From Trichocoleus sp. (lineage in GTDB: Bacteria > Cyanobacteriota > Cyanobacteriia > Elainellales > Elainellaceae): a DNA stretch of 60,786 bases. Shown in pieces: positions 38,007-46,020 of the stretch. A model generated the notes under the pieces. That model ran no database searches and had not been told where the DNA came from. It saw only the letters and a list, made by a program, of their open reading frames with translations. The stretch spans positions 1 to 60,786 of the forward strand of contig DATNQD010000002.1 of assembly GCA_036702865.1 (NCBI GenBank). The letters run 5' to 3'. The position numbers were made by a program, and so were the translations under genes. Numbering within the stretch: the stretch's first letter is position 1; every line of letters begins with the position of its first letter.

Positions 38007-39482
38007 TTAGAGCAGGTTATTTCCTCCCTCTTCTCTTTGTTCTCCCTTTGCTCTTTGTTCTCTCTTTGCTCTTTCACTTAGCTTCAGCAAAATTTCTGCA
38101 TGAACTTCTTTGGTGATGGGGTAGAAAAAGGCAAGAACTAATCCACAGACTAAGGCTAGAGCAGGCAAGGGTCCGATCGCAAGACGGATCGCTACTAGTG
38201 CTGAAGGTGGTTGTACGGCGGCTTTACCGTCAAAGCCAGAGAATTGCAGGACGAGGCTCGTGCCTAGCTGCCCTAACGCTAGACCAATCTTTTGCAGAAA
38301 TACCATGTAGCCGTAGAAGATGCCTTCGCGCCGCTGTCCGGTTTTCAGTTCATCCAGTTCAATTACGTCGGGCAGCATCGACCAGGGAACGAGATAGGCA
38401 GTTGCGACACCAACCCCTGCCAGAATTGCCAGCACATACATTAAGCCGACCTGCCCGCGTTGCAGAAACATCAGCCCAAATTGCGCCACCAGCCAGACGC
38501 CCATGCCCATAAAATAGACTGCTTTTTTCCCCACTTTTTGGCTGACCCAACTCCAGACGGAGAGCATGACGATCGCGGTTCCTTGAACTGCCAGAGCCAC
38601 TTGTGCAGATGCCTGAGCCGGAAGCCCCATCCAGTTGGTCACAAAGTAGGGAATGATTGCGGCTGTATTTTGAACGGCGAGCCAGGAGAAAAGATAAATG
38701 CCAATTACAAACAGAAAAGCCCGATTGGTAAAGGCAAGCTTTAGCTGCTGGAAGTAGGGCATCTCGACAACGGGTTCATTGCCGCGCGCCGCTAGGGTTT
38801 GGCGATCGACCGCTGTCATGCGGTGACGGGTGCCGAAGATACAAAGAAAAGTCGGAATCACGGACATCAGGGCACAAATTCCGCCTAATAGCCAATATTG
38901 CTGCGTTGTATCTTGAACGGTGGCAAAGATCACTTGAGCAATGATCAGGGACAAAATGCTGGCGCTGATCGAGAAAGTAAAGCGAAATTGGTTAAGGCTG
39001 GTGCGTTCGTTATAGTCTCGCGTCAGTTCTGGCGTTAGAGCGGTGTAAGGTAAATTGACTGCCGTATAGGCTGTATTGAAAAAAACGCTGATGACTAAAT
39101 AGAACCAAAATAAGCTTGTTTCCTGTGTTGCTGGATTGTTGCTGAAGCGAGGCACAACCCACTGTAAAAAGAAAAAGATGCCGAGCGGTATTGCTCCCAG
39201 AAACATCCAGGGATAACGCCGACCCCAGCGACTGCGCGTTCGATCGCTCAACACACCCACAAGCGGGTCATTGACTGCATCCCAGATGCCTGCGATCGAT
39301 CGGATACTGCCTGCTACGATTGGGCTTAACCCAGCAACGTTGGTTAAAAAAATCAGTTGGAAGAAGACCAGAATGTTCGCTGTGATCGCTGTACCAAAGT
39401 CTCCTACCCCATAAGCGAGTTTAGTGGTGAGGTTGAGTTTTTCAGAGTGGGGTGAAGGGGAATCATCAAGAGGATTGTTCAT
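38007..39482 (-). CDS. GPH-family (melibiose-type) sugar:cation symporter
   Basis: 491 residues with twelve predicted helices. N-terminal KLAYGVGDFGTAI, the first-loop signature GIWDAVNDPLVGVLSDRTRSRWGRRYPWM, NLPYTALTPELTRDYNERTSL and the middle SMLPDVIELDELKTGQRREGIFYG are typical of glycoside-pentoside-hexuronide cation symporters. The substrate is unknown. A low-complexity Arg/Glu tail ends the protein. It converges with the esterase gene. Confidence 0.9.
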   Translation of the reverse strand: MNNPLDDSPSPHSEKLNLTTKLAYGVGDFGTAITANILVFFQLIFLTNVAGLSPIVAGSIRSIAGIWDAVNDPLVGVLSDRTRSRWGRRYPWMFLGAIPLGIFFFLQWVVPRFSNNPATQETSLFWFYLVISVFFNTAYTAVNLPYTALTPELTRDYNERTSLNQFRFTFSISASILSLIIAQVIFATVQDTTQQYWLLGGICALMSVIPTFLCIFGTRHRMTAVDRQTLAARGNEPVVEMPYFQQLKLAFTNRAFLFVIGIYLFSWLAVQNTAAIIPYFVTNWMGLPAQASAQVALAVQGTAIVMLSVWSWVSQKVGKKAVYFMGMGVWLVAQFGLMFLQRGQVGLMYVLAILAGVGVATAYLVPWSMLPDVIELDELKTGQRREGIFYGYMVFLQKIGLALGQLGTSLVLQFSGFDGKAAVQPPSALVAIRLAIGPLPALALVCGLVLAFFYPITKEVHAEILLKLSERAKREQRAKGEQREEGGNNLL

Positions 39483-39716
39483 ACCAACACAGCGAAAAAT
39501 AGAGCAACGTCAGTCTAACCTCTGATCAATCGCCCTTCGATGAGATCCGCACCAATCTTTGCATTTTGGGAGTGGGAAAAGGGAATGGGGCGCGGGGATC
39601 TATCCATCACAGTTCCCTGGAATTGTGGGATTGAGAAAGCAAGACAATGTTCTACTTCTCAAAGCAATGCCCCAAACATCAGCCATTCCCCATTACCCAT
39701 CTCCCCCATGCCCCTT

Positions 39717-41783
39717 TTACTCAACCCCCAAAACTCTTGTCAAAAATGCCCATCGATCGGCGATTTCCTCAATCACTTTTGCAGTCGGTTTTCCGGCTCC
39801 ATGTCCGGCTTTGGTTTCAATACGGATGAGGACGGGAGCATTGCCAGTATGGGCAGATTGGAGGGCAGCGGCGAATTTGAAGCTGTGGGCAGGGACAACG
39901 CGATCGTCGTGGTCTGCGGTGGTTACCAGGGTTGCTGGATAAGCGGTTCCAGGTTTGAGGTTGTGGAGAGGCGAATAGGCGTAGAGTGCCGAAAATTCTT
40001 CTGGATTATCGGGTGAGCCATATTCTGAACACCATGCCCAGCCGATCGTGAATTTGTGGAAGCGCAGCATATCCATGACTCCTACTGCAGGGAGAGCCGC
40101 TGCAAAGAGATCGGGGCGCTGGGTCATGCAGGCTCCTACGAGCAACCCACCATTACTGCCCCCACCAATCGCTAGTTTTTGGGGTGAGGTGTATTGGTGT
40201 TCAATCAACCATTCTGCTGCGGCAATGAAGTCGTCAAAGACGTTCTGCTTCTTCTGTTTCATGCCTGCTTGATGCCACTCTTCGCCATATTCGCCGCCGC
40301 CGCGCAGGTTTGCCAGAGCATAAACGCCACCTAGTTCCATCCAGACTAAGTTAGAAACTGAGAAACTTGGTGTGAGAGAGGCATTAAAACCACCGTAGGC
40401 ATAGAGATAAGTGGGATTGTTGCCGTCCAGTTTTAGCCCTTTTTTGTGAGTAATAAACATGGGAACTTGTGTTCCATCTTTGCTCTGGTAAAACACCTGA
40501 GTTGTTTCATAGTTCTCTGGATTGAAGTTAACTTGAGCTTGACGGAATAGGGTACTTTCATCGGTCACCATGTCGTAGCGATAGATGGTGTTGGGTGTTG
40601 TAAAACTGGTGAAGCTGTAGAAGGTTTCAGTATCATCACGTTCGCCGCCAAAGCCGCCTGCTGAGCCGAGTCCGGGTAGCTGCACCTCACGGACAAAAGT
40701 ACCGTCTAGATTGTAGATTTTGATCTGGGTGCGGGCATCTTTCAGGTAGGAAGTGACGAACTGATTGTTCAACAGCCCGACGCCTTCTAGTGTTTCCGCT
40801 GCTTGAGGAATGATTTCTTTCCAGTTGGTTTTGTCGGGTGCAGTGGTGTCGATCGCAATGACTCTGCCTCTGGGCGCATCCAGATCGGTTTGAAACCAAA
40901 AGGTTGTGCCGTCGTTGTCGATGAAGCTGTAGTTTGCTTCAAAGGTGTTAATTAGTTCTACGACTGGATTATCAAAGTGGCTCAGGTCTTTGTAGAACAC
41001 CAGATTTCGTGAGTCGGTTCCTAACCAAATTGAGATGATGAGATATTGCCCATCCTCTGTAACGGAGCCACTAAAGCCCCACTCTTTCTGATCAGGACGC
41101 TCGTAGATTAAAACATCTTCAGATTGGGCTGTACCTAAGCGGTGGTAATAGAGCTTCTGAAAATAGTTGGCATCTTCCAACTTGGTTGCTTCGTTGGGTT
41201 CGTCATAGCGCGAGTAGAAAAAGCCTTGATGGTCAGGTGTCCAGCTTGCTCCAGAAAACTTGACCCACTGCAAATGATCAGACAAATCTTCGCCTGTTTC
41301 AACGTCCCGCACTTTCCATTCTTGCCAGTCTGACCCAGAGGTTGATAGCCCGTATGCCATGAGTTTGGCGTTTTTGCTGATTGCCATTCCCGATAAAGCT
41401 ACGGTTCCATCTGCTGATAGTTTATTTGGATCAAGCAATACACGCGGTTCTGCCTCTAAATTGGGCAGGGTATAAAGGACGCTTTGATTTTGCAATCCAT
41501 CATTTTTGAAGTAGAAGTAATGCTCCGATCGCTTAAATGGAATTCCATATTTCTCGTAATTCCAGAGTTCTGTTAATCGTTCTTTGAGTCGATCGCGGTT
41601 TGGGATCTGCTGTAAGTAGTCAAACGTTATCTGATTTTGTGCTTCGATCCAGGCTTGCGTTTCGTCGGCGTTTGGATCTTCGAGCCAGCGATAAGGATCG
41701 GCAACCTGTGTGCCGTGATAGTCATCAACTTGCTTGACTGTTGCAGTGGAGGGGTAAGTCAGGGGCTGATCAGAAATTGTCAT
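39717..41783 (-). CDS. Prolyl oligopeptidase (S9A)
   Basis: 688 residues. An N-terminal beta-propeller (DPYRWLEDPNADETQAWIEAQN at the start) is followed by a hydrolase domain with LAIGGGSNGGLLVGACMTQRP (nucleophile Ser543), VTTADHDDRVVPAHS (Asp) and ETKAGHGAGKP (His). This is the family's complete triad. There is no signal peptide, so cytosolic. It cleaves short proline-containing peptides. Confidence 0.95.
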   Translation of the reverse strand: MTISDQPLTYPSTATVKQVDDYHGTQVADPYRWLEDPNADETQAWIEAQNQITFDYLQQIPNRDRLKERLTELWNYEKYGIPFKRSEHYFYFKNDGLQNQSVLYTLPNLEAEPRVLLDPNKLSADGTVALSGMAISKNAKLMAYGLSTSGSDWQEWKVRDVETGEDLSDHLQWVKFSGASWTPDHQGFFYSRYDEPNEATKLEDANYFQKLYYHRLGTAQSEDVLIYERPDQKEWGFSGSVTEDGQYLIISIWLGTDSRNLVFYKDLSHFDNPVVELINTFEANYSFIDNDGTTFWFQTDLDAPRGRVIAIDTTAPDKTNWKEIIPQAAETLEGVGLLNNQFVTSYLKDARTQIKIYNLDGTFVREVQLPGLGSAGGFGGERDDTETFYSFTSFTTPNTIYRYDMVTDESTLFRQAQVNFNPENYETTQVFYQSKDGTQVPMFITHKKGLKLDGNNPTYLYAYGGFNASLTPSFSVSNLVWMELGGVYALANLRGGGEYGEEWHQAGMKQKKQNVFDDFIAAAEWLIEHQYTSPQKLAIGGGSNGGLLVGACMTQRPDLFAAALPAVGVMDMLRFHKFTIGWAWCSEYGSPDNPEEFSALYAYSPLHNLKPGTAYPATLVTTADHDDRVVPAHSFKFAAALQSAHTGNAPVLIRIETKAGHGAGKPTAKVIEEIADRWAFLTRVLGVE

Positions 41784-41903
41784 AGGAGTCAGGATGGTGA
41801 TGTATTGAACAGTGTTCTTGTTCGCCCATACTACTAAAATTCAGCGGTGGACATCCGGTGTTGTTGAACCGTAAGAATGAAGTTGCAAATTGAATTCCTG
41901 CAT

Positions 41904-41938
41904 TGCTCCCTAAATCTCCTAATCCTGGGGACTCTGAA
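41904..41938. repeat. Dispersed CCCCCTAAATCCCCCA-type repeat, diverged copy 2
   Basis: GCTCCCTAAATCTCCTAATC followed by CTGGGGACTCTGAAG aligns with the repeat at 12751-12785 over its whole length with scattered changes; its hairpin stem is weakened. Confidence 0.55.
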
Positions 41939-42723
41939 GACTTGTTCTCCTCAAATTGCAAGGGAGGCGAATCATCCTTGAATTCGGCAATGCTTAGAAC
42001 AGCAATGAGCAAAAACAAATTTGGCAAGGCGGAGAAATAGTGCGGTGCAGTAGGGCGATCATCATTTCAAGTCTCATCTAAGTCTCAGTCGTTTCAAAAG
42101 CTTTGATGATTCAAGACGCAACTTGAGCTAGTGGTGCTGAACCATTGACGAACATTATGAAGCAAGCTTATGAAATTAGCCTCTCAATTTGAGACTCACT
42201 TGCACTAAATGAGTCCTAAACTGAGAAAAATGAGTCTTCTTTGAGAACAATGATACTGGGATCGTGTTCTAGATATGTGGGTTAATCGCTAAATTGATAA
42301 GCCAAATTCACCACGCTTTTTTATGGACAGTCCAATAACCGGATCATGTAGCTAGGTTGATTTGCTCTTCCAAATCGTTTTGCGAACCAGTTGCTTGATT
42401 CTTATAGGTAAGGTCAGGTGTTTGTGATTGGTTCAATCTGAGACAAACGAGCCTCGTCGATCGCCTGTAAGTGACGGTCTTTTTGCTAACTCTTTGAGCA
42501 CTGTCGTTAGACTGATTCTGAGCAACTCATGCTGTGCTGTGAGTCTCACTTCCGCTAGCCTGAATCATTCGTCAGAGTTTGGCATCCTCGCGTAAGGAGG
42601 GAAGCATCTTGCGCCAATGTATTCTCATCATGCAATTTGCGGAAAAGCTACTTGCTTAATTCCCACTCACTTCCATATATCCAGAACACTAGCCTCACGG
42701 TTTTCAACCAGCTATGTGACTGT

Positions 42724-42870
42724 ACCTATAAATTGAGCAACGCTGGAACCATAAGTTGAGCAACTACCATGTTGGAAAGTCTAATCTACGTGCATGGTCT
42801 TCAACTAGATCTCAGACTTCGGAACCATAATGTGAGCAATAGATTGACTTTGGAACCATAACGTGAGCAA
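42724..42870 (+). repeat. Four direct repeats resembling transposase-binding sites of a transposon end
   Basis: The unit GGAACCATAANNTGAGCAA occurs at 42745-42763, 42821-42839 and 42852-42870. A variant ACCTATAAATTGAGCAA lies at 42724-42740, directly after TGTGACTG. All four have the same orientation and the two variable bases differ. Multiple ordered sites starting near a TGT are typical of ends of IS21-, Tn7- and Mu-like elements. No matching inverted end or transposase was seen in the window, so this looks like an orphan left end; which family it belongs to is inference. Confidence 0.6.
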
Positions 42871-42871
42871 A

Positions 42872-42919
42872 AGCAATAACTGTACTAACAGCGTGTATAC
42901 CATTAGTACAGTTATTGCT
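42872..42919. repeat. Perfect 16-bp inverted repeat with 16-base loop
   Basis: AGCAATAACTGTACTA (42872-42887) and its exact complement TAGTACAGTTATTGCT (42904-42919) flank 16 bases. It starts two bases after the last transposon-end-like repeat. It could be a cruciform, a hairpin terminator insulating the element, or an operator for the gene starting at 43130. Confidence 0.85.
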
Positions 42920-43129
42920 TGCACCCAATTCCATCCTTAGTGCTATCAAATCCATACAGATCTGTCCCCGCCGTCCTGAAGCTGCTCTGTGAATTTTTAT
43001 CACAATCTAGTTTAGTGGCAATTGAGCAATTTTGAAGGTTGTTTGGGCAATCTAGTGAAGGTGATGAAGTTTACGTAAGAGTACAACGACTCTACGCTAT
43101 ATTGAGCGGCATTTGAGCCAGTATGGATT

Positions 43130-43717
43130 ATGACTGGACGAAAGGAGCATATGGCTGACCTTAGTACAGAGCAATTGTTATACCTTCTCTACGCGCGTGC
43201 CTACCTTGAAGATGACGGGACGGTTCTTAAAAGCGCTGTAAAGTCCTGCCTATCGAAAGTGGACAGGGAGAAGTCAGAAAAGATTTATGAGGCATTACAA
43301 CGGGAAAGTCTCATTCAGCCAGCTAGAAGAGGACGTATCTCCCTAACAAAACAAGGTGAAGAGGCTTTATTGGTCAATCTTGGCAAAACTGACTATGAGT
43401 TCACTTCAAACAAAGGAGCAAAAGTTCTAAATATGCTGATGCTTCTTATAAAGCAGGCATTAGGTGAATCTTTCCACGATGAAATAACATTTGCTGAATT
43501 TAGAGAAAAATTCAAGGAATTCTATTTCGACGAGAGAAAAACTCAATCCCTTAAGGGTGTTGCCCTTGTGAAGAAACGTGAGCTTGCCGGGCGTTTTATA
43601 GATCAACATCTTCTATCGCGTAAAGGGTTCAACGAGTTTTTTGATGAGCTTAAGCGTCAAGGGAACATATCCATAACAGAAGGACGAGATGATCAGTTGA
43701 TTGAGTGGGTTGAATAA
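43130..43717 (+). CDS. Small partner protein of the ATPase-nuclease, probable winged-helix
   Basis: 195 residues, or 188 from the ATG at 43151, which has AAAGGAG three bases before it. The N-terminal part (SKVDREKSEKIYEALQRESLIQPARRGRISLTKQGEEALLVNL) reads as a winged helix with its wing; the C-terminal half is helical and charged (FREKFKEFYFDERK, GRFIDQHLLSRKGFNEFFDELKRQGNI), possibly a second winged helix. DNA binding or protein-partner recognition is inferred. It ends two bases before the ATPase gene, so the two must be translated together. No named family is recognised. Confidence 0.75.
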   Translation: MTGRKEHMADLSTEQLLYLLYARAYLEDDGTVLKSAVKSCLSKVDREKSEKIYEALQRESLIQPARRGRISLTKQGEEALLVNLGKTDYEFTSNKGAKVLNMLMLLIKQALGESFHDEITFAEFREKFKEFYFDERKTQSLKGVALVKKRELAGRFIDQHLLSRKGFNEFFDELKRQGNISITEGRDDQLIEWVE

Positions 43718-43719
43718 CA

Positions 43720-45582
43720 ATGGGCATTGGAGAAGATGCCGGGAAAAAGGATGAAATCCGAGGATTCCTTGAGCGTGTTAGTAATGGTCTGGGATTTATT
43801 GACGATATTTGGGTTGAACGTAAAGTAAAACCACCCGAATCAGGCGAAAAATACAGTACAGCAAGAAGCCTTTCAGGAAAGCAAATTGACAGTATCTCGG
43901 ACCTTCTAAGAGACGATATTGAACATACATTCAATCATGGTTTATTCACCTTCCGATTTGTAGCCGCTGTCCCAGGAAGCGGTAAAACTGCCGTGCTTAA
44001 CTACTTACGAGAATTAATAGAAGCACAATCTGATCATAGAGAATACTCAGTAGTTATTAATTTTGCACTGAATGAACTGCTTGCTGAGTCAGGGAATGAT
44101 AATTTTGGAGTAAAGTTTTATTCTTACGTTCTTACTCAAACTTTTTGGCAATTAATGAGGCATGACAATGAATTATCTGCCTCCATAAGAAGCTCAGCAG
44201 AAGAGTTCTTAACAAGAATGGCAAGAAGTAAGGAAAAAGTTGCCCAAATAAAAGCGAATAATGATGAGGAGATAATATTTGCGAACGAGTTAAATTATTT
44301 CTTGTCAGAAATCAAAGCAAATTTTAGAAAGTTCTTCTTTGCTCTTATTAGTGCTATCAGCAGAGCGGAGCCTAGGGCAAGCTTCGTGTATTTAATTGAT
44401 GAATTAGATGCTTTAGACTCGCATCAGGATTATTTGCAAGATGCTAGATCTGTTATAAGGGATCTAATTAACGAAGCTGTCAACGTACAAAAATTGCGGC
44501 TCATGTTCTATATAGTTGGCAGGTCGGATGATGTACAAGCTTTTATCACAGCGGACAATGCTCTTCATAGCCGTGTAGCTGATTCTGTAATTAGTCTGGT
44601 TGCTTGTCGCCTAGAAGAATGTGATGGGATAAGGGCAAAGATAGAGGATAGAATTAAGGAAGCTTATTCGGGTTGCAAAGACTTTAACAAAGCGTGGCAG
44701 GACCTTAAGAATATAAAACTTGAAGTTCCACATGACTTCAATACTTTAAGGGAATTTTGCAGAAAGTACGCTCAAAGAGTTATAACCGTTCATGAAAGCT
44801 ATTTTAAGTACTTTGATAAATCGTTTAACAAGTATGAGGGAATAACACGTCAGAAGGTTGAGTCAGAAGCTTTAAAGGAGTGGGCTTCTTTTCTTGGAGC
44901 CTCACCAGTGGAAGAAAAGAACTTTGATGAGAAGAAATCAGGTTATCTGGGTCATAACAAATGGAAGAAATATAGGGGGAAGGGAGGATATACGTTGTTA
45001 TTAGCTCAAACAACGACTTCCTATCTAAATCACAACCTTGATTGCTATGGAGAGTTGCGACACAGTAATTCTGTAGTTGCTCATGTTTATGGCGAGGCTA
45101 AAAACTATTCACTAATTCAAGAACATATAGATACTTTTGGTGAATGGCTAAGAGATTTTGATTACCGCTTTCATACCCAATCACCTTGTGATCTCGCCTA
45201 TATTGTCGCATCCTCCTGTAGCTTTCTCCAAGAGCAGAAATTAGCAAAAAAGAACATAAAATTTATCCAAGTAGAGAAGATTTTAGATGAAGAAAATGGC
45301 GCAGAATTTGCGCTACAAAAGACTGAAGAAAAAAATTTCCCTTCAAGTTTTACAGTAAATGTTAGTACAGCAGATAAAGCTGTTGATATCAACACGGCAG
45401 ATAAAGCATTGCTAATCAAAGTATTTAAAGGAACAAGAATTAGAGAATCCACAATTAACAAGATATACGAAAGTAGGAAGTTTAAGGATCTTGACGATTT
45501 ATTTGCAAAGATTAGCCCTGCTGATTCTACTAGACAAAAGATTCAAGAGAAGTTTGATGACGGTATAATCTACTTTTCATGA
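43720..45582 (+). CDS. P-loop ATPase with PD-(D/E)xK-like nuclease and C-terminal HhH domain
   Basis: 620 residues in three parts. Residues about 70-380 are an ATPase: VAAVPGSGKTAVLNYL (Lys89), VYLIDELDALDS (Asp227-Glu228) and a sensor-like LRLMFYIVGRSDD. Residues about 425-530 have the spacing of a PD-(D/E)xK nuclease: Asp441 (LDCYGE), then Glu459-Ala-Lys461 (VYGEAKNYS), followed by DLAYIVASSCSFLQEQKLAKKN as in Mrr-like enzymes. Residues 555-600 (VDINTADKALLIKV...LDDLFAKI) resemble a ComEA-type helix-hairpin-helix. The combination suggests an ATP-driven DNA-cutting defence protein. Function is inferred; I do not recognise a named system. Confidence 0.8.
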   Translation: MGIGEDAGKKDEIRGFLERVSNGLGFIDDIWVERKVKPPESGEKYSTARSLSGKQIDSISDLLRDDIEHTFNHGLFTFRFVAAVPGSGKTAVLNYLRELIEAQSDHREYSVVINFALNELLAESGNDNFGVKFYSYVLTQTFWQLMRHDNELSASIRSSAEEFLTRMARSKEKVAQIKANNDEEIIFANELNYFLSEIKANFRKFFFALISAISRAEPRASFVYLIDELDALDSHQDYLQDARSVIRDLINEAVNVQKLRLMFYIVGRSDDVQAFITADNALHSRVADSVISLVACRLEECDGIRAKIEDRIKEAYSGCKDFNKAWQDLKNIKLEVPHDFNTLREFCRKYAQRVITVHESYFKYFDKSFNKYEGITRQKVESEALKEWASFLGASPVEEKNFDEKKSGYLGHNKWKKYRGKGGYTLLLAQTTTSYLNHNLDCYGELRHSNSVVAHVYGEAKNYSLIQEHIDTFGEWLRDFDYRFHTQSPCDLAYIVASSCSFLQEQKLAKKNIKFIQVEKILDEENGAEFALQKTEEKNFPSSFTVNVSTADKAVDINTADKALLIKVFKGTRIRESTINKIYESRKFKDLDDLFAKISPADSTRQKIQEKFDDGIIYFS

Positions 45583-46020
45583 AGTATCCGTTTCCCATGC
45601 TGCAAGAAGCCACTTTTTGTTCAAATAATGCCTACTTTATGCCCGACTAGAATAAGAGACTGTTTGTGAACAAAAAAGAAAATTATACGAGCAGAACAAC
45701 GGTAGAGCAGAAAAGCAAAAGAAACCGTTCTCCAGCCAGTGCCGACGACTTATCCCAGCGACCTTAACGATTCAGAATAGAAAATTGTCGCGCAATAAGG
45801 TGCGTCATCTCACCGACGAGCGTACCAAAATTACCGGCTCTTGGGCTTTTCCTACCGTTGGTATTACCTCCTCAATTAATCCTTGTCAACCTGCGGAATG
45901 TCGGTGTTATTGGTGGTGTACGCCACCCGTTGAATCTCCATCGAAAAGACAAATATCGGAATAGCATGGCTCCAATGCTCGAATCAAGACTTGCTGATAG
46001 TGAGATAGAAGAGCTCAGTT
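45583..46020. other. Intergenic region between convergent genes
   Basis: About 440 bases. A 102-codon stretch without stops (45656-45961, plus strand) has no good start and no recognisable sequence. A 63-codon frame (45858-46049) overlaps the end of the WD40 gene. I see no clear terminator or repeat. Confidence 0.4.

Larger units (their letters stand above)
41784..43129. other. 1.3-kb non-coding region at the left edge of the accessory island
   Basis: No convincing gene. An 85-codon minus frame (41770-42027) overlaps the peptidase start and is rejected. The region contains a dispersed hairpin-type repeat (41904-41938), five loosely spaced TGAG motifs (42190-42245), four ordered copies of a transposon-end-like repeat (42724-42870) and a perfect 16-bp inverted repeat (42872-42919). 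Composition shifts to AT-rich within this stretch and HIP1 sites stop. Confidence 0.6.

Noticed and set aside
41770-42027. 85-codon minus frame before prolyl oligopeptidase
   Set aside because: Overlaps the peptidase start and runs through a dispersed repeat.
42190-42245. Five TGAG motifs spaced 9-20 bases
   Set aside because: Looked like an array of binding sites, but spacing is irregular and the motif is too short to be significant.
45656-45964. 102-codon stop-free stretch between convergent genes
   Set aside because: No start codon with support and no similarity to anything I recognise; could be a decayed gene but cannot be shown.
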